DNA from: Aspidapion aeneum | Lineage: Eukaryota > Arthropoda > Insecta > Coleoptera > Brentidae | Direction: 5' to 3' | Assembly: GCA_963576565.1 (NCBI GenBank) | Contig: OY755039.1 | Span: 26,674,602 to 26,738,601, forward strand | DNA: 64,000 nucleotides | Shown: positions 60,501-64,000 of the stretch, piece by piece | Position numbering within the stretch: the stretch's first letter is position 1 | Layout: the number at the start of each line of letters is the position of its first letter | Made by a program: the position numbers and the translations under genes | The notes under the pieces: model-generated | What the model saw: only the letters and a program-made list of their open reading frames with translations | The model's database searches: none | Told to the model about the DNA's origin: nothing

Positions 60501-61343
60501 TTTGCCACTTAGATTTTTTTTTCATTTTGATTTTTTTTAACCTACATTAATTTAAAATTTCCTTTTTACCTTAAAAATTCATCCTGCACGTCTTTAAAGT
60601 GATTAAAATCCTTGGTCACTGCACCTCTAAAATAATTATAATCCATCAAAATTTTTTCCAAATTTAAAATGTGCTCCTGACTTTGATGCCACCTTAAGTC
60701 TGAATCCTTGACGATTTTTTCCAATAATTTCGAGTTTGCTTTTATTGTCTCTAGTTGATTTTCAAAATTCTTCTTCCATTCTTGAATGAAATTATTATGG
60801 TAATTGATTTTTTCGATAGACAAGCTATGTTGATTAATACTATTTCGAAGATCTTCCAAACGATCTATGATACTTTTTAATGGTAACTTTTTTTGAATGT
60901 CCTGTGTTTGCATACTCTGCTGAAGCTCAAGTTGAGATAACTTTCTAGATATCTTTGTAAGTTCTTCTTCAAGGGCATGAGGTTTCGTAGTAGGCATGCC
61001 ATTCCTACCTAAATAATAGAAAAAATAACATTATGGAAACCGAAAATAAGGAAAAGTTAAATACTAAAGAAGCCTGCTTTATGGATTATTAGAAAGCTTT
61101 TGATCTAGTCTAAAATAAAAAATTTACAAAAATAAGTATACCGAGTGATCCTGTTCGAAATTCATTCGGTGCATTATGAACAATGGCTGCAGTGGTGCCC
61201 AAACCGTTCGTACTGTTGTAGATCGGTGATCGTCTTTGGTTGATGCATTCTGTATGATGTTTTCCGAGGCCTGCTCTGGCTACATAGGAACCGCATTTGT
61301 TGGGGCACGGGATCAATACTTTTGAGCACACGGAGGTGTGACC
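51385..61343 (-). CDS. TRAF-family signalling adaptor, 3' part (6 exons)
   Basis: Joined exons on the - strand: 61343-61142, 61008-60570, 59726-59528, 58811-58527, 54804-54652, 51579-51385. All have GT-AG borders and matching phases, giving 490 residues plus TAA. Order of domains: a TRAF-type zinc finger (CPNKCG, then GKHHTEC), a long coiled coil of about 250 residues, then a MATH/TRAF-C domain starting GKMMWKINDFE with SPVLYTHRYGYKV, LYLNG, VLKGEFDMLLSWP, FIPHNVL and NDTIFVEVKL. TRAF proteins trimerise through the coiled coil and MATH domain and link receptors to ubiquitin, JNK and NF-kB signalling. The RING and earlier fingers, if present, are encoded beyond 61343 or outside the window. It differs enough from TRAF3, 4 and 6 that I do not assign a subtype. 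It converges on ds. Confidence 0.85.
52625..53385 (+). mobile_element. palindromic repeat in a TRAF intron
   Basis: ATGGCGGTCGAAGTTTAGAT near 52628 and its inverse ATCTAAACTTTGGCCGCCAT near 53356 bound the element. Further inside, TTGCCGTGTAGTATAT pairs with ATATACTACATGGCAA. No coding sequence. Confidence 0.6.
53984..54224 (+). mobile_element. small inverted-repeat element with 8-bp duplication
   Basis: Ends GGTTGAAAGGTAAAAGG and, reversed, GGTTGAAAGGCAAAAGG. Flanked by ATCGATAT on both sides (53976-53983 and 54225-54232). Lies between the last two TRAF exons. Confidence 0.75.
54652..54804 (-). CDS. TRAF exon: MATH domain core
   Basis: A 153-base exon, too short to stand out as an open frame. 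Acceptor TAATTTTAG, donor CAT|GTAAGT on the - strand. Frame: VLLYLNGLKKWKDRYALL, then CIHVLKGEFDMLLSWPC, which matches the LYLNGDG...LKGEYD.LLPWPF pattern of TRAF MATH domains. Phase 0 in and out. Confidence 0.87.
54930..55110 (+). repeat. dispersed repeat, copy without microsatellite tail
   Basis: Shares ATTCATTTTTGAATGG-like sequence, TAGGTACCAAATTT and a CGG(A/G)CAAGC block with 63650-63760 in the same order. The function of this family is unknown to me. Confidence 0.55.
55257..55452 (+). mobile_element. short inverted-repeat element
   Basis: Left end TCGCCCACTTTTTTAATGTC, right end reversed TCGCCCACTTTTGAATGT. Same ends as the much larger element at 48089, so it could be a short derivative moved by the same enzyme. 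Confidence 0.6.
55472..56276 (+). mobile_element. non-autonomous hAT element in a TRAF intron
   Basis: Ends CAGTGGCGGGTCG and, reversed, CAGTGGCGGCTCG. Exact 8-bp duplication CGAGCCAA at 55464-55471 and 56277-56284. 805 bases, GC-richer inside than its flanks, no transposase frame. Ends match the element in the ds intron at 43478, so they belong to one family. Confidence 0.87.
56287..56867 (+). mobile_element. complete foldback element with 9-bp duplication
   Basis: Perfect ends ATGAGCATGAAGTTAGCGAA and its reverse complement. 9-bp GAGCCAAAC on both sides (56278-56286, 56868-56876). The 581 bases are almost all palindrome: a centre near 56577, and in each arm an inner palindrome around AACTTCATATGAAGTT. 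A 9-bp duplication fits foldback or Mutator-type transposition. No coding capacity. Confidence 0.88.
57420..58340 (+). repeat. diverged tandem repeats in a TRAF intron
   Basis: Three loose copies of a roughly 300-400-base unit share TTCT(C/A)ACCA(G/T)GAT, TTTATAAGGAAAT(G/A)AATGCAGAC and CCGATTT..GTACCTTGTT landmarks. Identity between copies is low. Confidence 0.6.
57554..57668 (+). repeat. 57-bp recent tandem duplication
   Basis: Two copies (57554-57610 and 57611-57668) from AAACAAAATAAG to ACCTTGTT differ by one inserted C. Confidence 0.95.
58527..58811 (-). CDS. TRAF exon: end of coiled coil and start of MATH domain
   Basis: Acceptor ATTTTTAG, donor CAGA|GTAAGT on the - strand; 285 bases, phase 0 on both sides. 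It encodes QIASEAAEKGEIQERELFE, then GKMMWKINDFESKMKRAK and LKSPVLYTHRYGYKVR, the opening strands of a MATH domain. The ATG at 58709 is internal. Confidence 0.88.
59012..59490 (+). mobile_element. palindromic repeat in a TRAF intron
   Basis: TTTGAAAACGACTCTTTGCA and TGCAAAGAGGTTTTCAAA form one inverted pair around 59012-59117; TTTTTTATACGACTGC (59120) and CAGTCGTATAAAAAAT (59465) form another. GTGCGCAAAA-type motifs repeat inside. The 160-codon frame across it is not recognised as a gene. Confidence 0.55.
59528..59726 (-). CDS. TRAF exon: coiled coil continuation
   Basis: Acceptor ATATTTTAG, donor CAT|GTAAAA on the - strand. It encodes LEDQKILVQEQIGSIS and QSIEDIKLSFDEQRAKL. The donor was chosen because it is the GT that restores phase 0 for the next exon; a GTACGG a few codons upstream is the alternative. 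Confidence 0.75.
60570..61008 (-). CDS. TRAF exon: coiled coil
   Basis: Acceptor TTATTTAG, donor TAAG|GTAAAA on the - strand. It encodes heptad-rich sequence such as LEEELTKISRKLSQLE, IIDRLEDLRNSI and NFENQLETIKANSKLLEK. The ATG inside it at 60997 is not the gene start; the acceptor and phase link it to the zinc-finger exon. Confidence 0.85.
61142..61343 (-). CDS. TRAF exon: zinc finger
   Basis: On the - strand the acceptor is ATTTTTAG and the donor CTCG|GTATAC. It reads GHTSVCSKVLIPCPNKCG, then GLGKHHTEC: the Cys/His spacing of a TRAF-type finger. It starts at phase 0 and ends with the first base of a Gly codon completed in the next exon. Confidence 0.85.
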
Positions 61344-61598
61344 CTAAAAATATGCTCTAAATTATTGAGCATTTCAGATTAATTTATTTAAATTAATTCT
61401 CTAACTAGGTATAAGCACTATTTAGGAAATGGTATAAGTATTTAGGAAATGGTATAAGTATAAACCTTATTTGTTTGGTATTTTGAAGCTATAACTCACA
61501 CGTTTTCACGTTTAGGAATTTAGCATTTTTTATACAAAATTAAGACATTAGCAGAGGAGTGTACTTTTAAGTTTGGAAGAACCTAGAAATGACGTAAG

Positions 61599-61732
61599 GC
61601 CTGTGCTTAAATTACGTAACGCTCTAGGGGGGAGGGGGGTTTGACTTTCTTGCAAATGCGTTAAGAGGGGGGGAGAGGAGGTCACAAATTCAGAATTTTT
61701 GCGTTACGTAATTTAAGGACGGTCCCTAAGTG
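61599..61732 (+). mobile_element. short inverted-repeat element
   Basis: GTGCTTAAATTACGTAACGC at the left and GCGTTACGTAATTTAAGGAC at the right, with G-rich tracts inside. Related ends occur at 46395. Confidence 0.7.
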
Positions 61733-61867
61733 AATCCTGTGAATGTGAACATTTTCTCAGTCTGAAGATTTCCGAGATAATTTAAAAAAAAGCCTGCAAG
61801 ATGTCCTTTTTTTCTCATTTTGGTATATAATAATTTATAGGTCAAACTCTACCTAAGTCTACAGCCT

Positions 61868-62823
61868 ACATAGCACAATCACTTGTTTAACACGTAAAAA
61901 GGCGTGAGAAAAAAAAACGTTGATTTTAAAAGCTGCTAGAAAAAAACTTTTATTTCAAATATGAAAACAAGCTTAATAGGTCATTCATTAACGTTATAAA
62001 AAATACCGTTGCTAAAAACTGCGTTTAAACAACGCCTTTATCAAATTAAAACAGAAACGTTTTTACATTAGTTTCAAGTGATTTTTATCAACGTTAAAAT
62101 CACATTAGACTCACGCCTTTTCTACACGACTTTTAAAACGCGACTTGCATGGCTTTGCTACCAAATATTTTTGAGATTTTACTAGCAGCATCGCCACCTA
62201 TAGTCGGGATTTTTCACTTTGACGAAATCTATCAGGCAGTGCTTTGGCCTCTAAACTCCAAAAACCTGTTAAGGGACTGATCCCTGATCCACGATCACGA
62301 CGCATCTGTTATTAACCTGATAAAGACACATAAATATTCTGTGAAAGTGTTTACTGTTCATAAATCTTGTTTAGCTATTATAAAAACATAATGTATATAG
62401 ACAGATACATAGATATTTTGTCTTGCCTTGAGCGCCATCTTTAAAATTGTCTGGAAGTGTTGTAGTCTTAAACTAGTGAACTTTTATAACTTCCTTTCGA
62501 GTCTTAAAAGACGCAGAAAGTCAGTAGGTTTGAGAAGTCTTAATCTAGTTGCGTTTTAGAACATGTTGTGGAGGACTTTTCAAGTGCGAATTTGGTACAT
62601 GAAAATAACGAGGGAAAAAACACGTTATATACACAGCACCAGAAACTTCAGCAAAAAGTACATTTTTATAGCTTGATTTCTCCTTGTTTTTAAGTTATTT
62701 TTAAGCATGTAGATTTAACAAAATCAATATTACATGTTATGAGGTTGTTTTCAAATAAAAAAAAAACTTTGTTATTTTTGTTCACGTGAATTTAACGTTG
62801 ATGTGATTTTTGTGCTATGTGGG
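61868..62823 (+). mobile_element. possible inverted-repeat element
   Basis: CTACATAGCACAATCAC at the left and GTGATTTTTGTGCTATGTGG at the right are imperfect inverses about 950 bases apart. Between them lie ACGTTGATTTTAA-like motifs in both orientations. No target duplication was clear. Confidence 0.45.
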
Positions 62824-62824
62824 A

Positions 62825-63040
62825 GGGTGTTTCACAACCTATTCCGACTAACTTTAACCACTTGTTCTGGGTTACATAAGAATTAGATATATAAAAAAAA
62901 ATCTAAATATTAATCGAAAAGAAAAAGATTTTTTTTTAATGAAAAAAAACTTACCCCATTTTTTTCTCATAAATCTACATTGTTTATGTGGCTCTGAACT
63001 TGTGGTTAAAGTTTGTCGGAATAGTTGTAAAACACCCAGT
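62825..63040 (+). mobile_element. palindromic element of about 215 bases
   Basis: GGGTGTTTCACAACCTATTC at the left pairs with GAATAGTTGTAAAACACCC at the right, and the arms go on through AACTTTAACCAC and GTGGTTAAAGTT. It lies upstream of the first visible TRAF exon. Confidence 0.75.
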
Positions 63041-63639
63041 ATAATATCCCATATATAGACTTTATAATGTCTGATATATTCCCTTAATACTATAAATATA
63101 ATCATCACATAATTTTCCTATGACTAATTGACAACACTTGTTTATGAATATTTTCAAGCCTCCATACAATCACGGTGGACTATATAAATACTCTGCCAAT
63201 TTATGGGCACCTAAGCTCACACTAGGTACTATAGTTATAGTAAACGTGTAAGCTAATATAACTAAAATGTGAAATATGTTTTATTCAACTCCAGACTCAA
63301 TTATCTTTCGTTTGATACCACACAAGCTATGTTTTGAATTAAACTCTAATTTTCGAAATCTACCCCCACCCTTTAAAAAAAAACTAAAATGTATTTTGTT
63401 TAACTCCAGACTCAATTACCTATAGTTTGATATCACACACGCCATATTTTCACTTAAATTCTAATTTTTGAAATCCAGCCCACCTTTTTTTTTAAATCAC
63501 CTAAAGTGTATTTTGTTTAATTCCAGACTCAATTACCTTTCATTTGATATAACACACGCCATATTTTTACATAAACTCTAATTTTTTTAATCTACCCCCC
63601 ACCCTTTTGAAAAAAACCACCCTTTTATTAGGCTTGCGT

Positions 63640-63751
63640 TCGGTGGATTTTGTTCATTTTTAAATGGGACCATCTCCACCCAAGATCCAGCCTAGGTACC
63701 AAATTTCATACGAATCGGGCAAGCGGTTTTTGAGTTATGCGCGTTGGTCGT
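63640..63751 (+). repeat. dispersed repeat leading into a microsatellite
   Basis: Same block as at 54930 (TAGGTACCAAATTTCATA, CGGGCAAGCGG). Its end runs straight into the ACAGACAGACAT repeat. Confidence 0.6.
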
Positions 63752-64000
63752 TACAGACAGACATACAGACAGACATACAGACAGACATACAGACAGACAT
63801 ACAGACAGACATACAGACAGACATACAGACAGACATACAGACAGACATACAGACAGACATACAGACAGACAGACATACAGACAGACATACCGACAGACAT
63901 ACAGACAGACATACAGACAGACATACAGACAGACATACAGACAGACATACAGACAGACATACAGACAGACATACAGACAGACATACAGACAGACATACAG
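63752..64000 (+). repeat. (ACAGACAGACAT)n microsatellite
   Basis: About 20 twelve-base units with one or two variants (one extra CAGA, one CCGA), cut off by the window edge. The open reading frame of Met-Ser-Val-Cys repeats on the - strand is only its translation. Confidence 0.95.

Noticed and set aside
63751..63996. Open frame of Met-Ser-Val-Cys repeats
   Set aside because: Translation of the 12-bp microsatellite.

Overview
The window is AT-rich, repeat-dense genomic DNA from an insect or close arthropod relative. Evidence is the spliced genes with GT-AG introns, a Dachsous-type giant cadherin, a TRAF gene, and BEL/Pao, RTE-like, mariner and hAT mobile elements. The load of old RTE, hAT and foldback copies would fit a large beetle-like genome, but the order cannot be fixed from sequence alone.

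Two host genes are arranged tail to tail. On the + strand, 943-47303 holds the 3' part of dachsous (ds): 18 exons, all with canonical splice sites and matching phases, 2619 residues ending at a TAA. They encode about 20 cadherin repeats, one transmembrane helix and the Dachsous cytoplasmic domain. The 5' exons lie left of the window. On the - strand, 61343-51385 holds the 3' part of a TRAF-family adaptor gene in six short exons: zinc finger, coiled coil and MATH domain. The two stop codons are 4.1 kb apart.

The first ds intron in the window is 32 kb (1131-33123) and is a sink for nested mobile DNA. Its core (10494-21719) is an array of 520-bp units, each carrying a complete type I hammerhead ribozyme. 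This matches the structure of animal retrozymes (ribozyme-bearing non-autonomous retroelements) and of ribozyme satellites. Six units have the ribozyme on the - strand, then orientation flips at about 13524, and three more ribozymes lie on the + strand. The whole block sits between 13-bp direct repeats. An intact BEL/Pao LTR retrotransposon (13570-20435, LTRs that read identical, 6-bp target duplication) later jumped into the flipped part. A second, diverged copy, again a head-to-head palindrome, lies in a later ds intron (44626-45180). Several ribozymes are in sense orientation within ds introns and could cut the ds pre-mRNA.

The rest of the introns and the intergenic space hold RTE-like retrotransposon fragments (6.7, 24-27.8, 31.8-32.6 kb), a dead mariner (33.5 kb), several non-autonomous hAT elements with 8-bp target duplications (1.8, 28.2, 43.5, 55.5 kb), a foldback element with a 9-bp duplication (56.3 kb), other inverted-repeat elements, mini- and microsatellites, and a degraded copy of a repeat-associated protein gene (8.8 kb). 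No tRNA, rRNA or CRISPR was seen. Most short open frames outside the listed exons look like chance frames or shadows.
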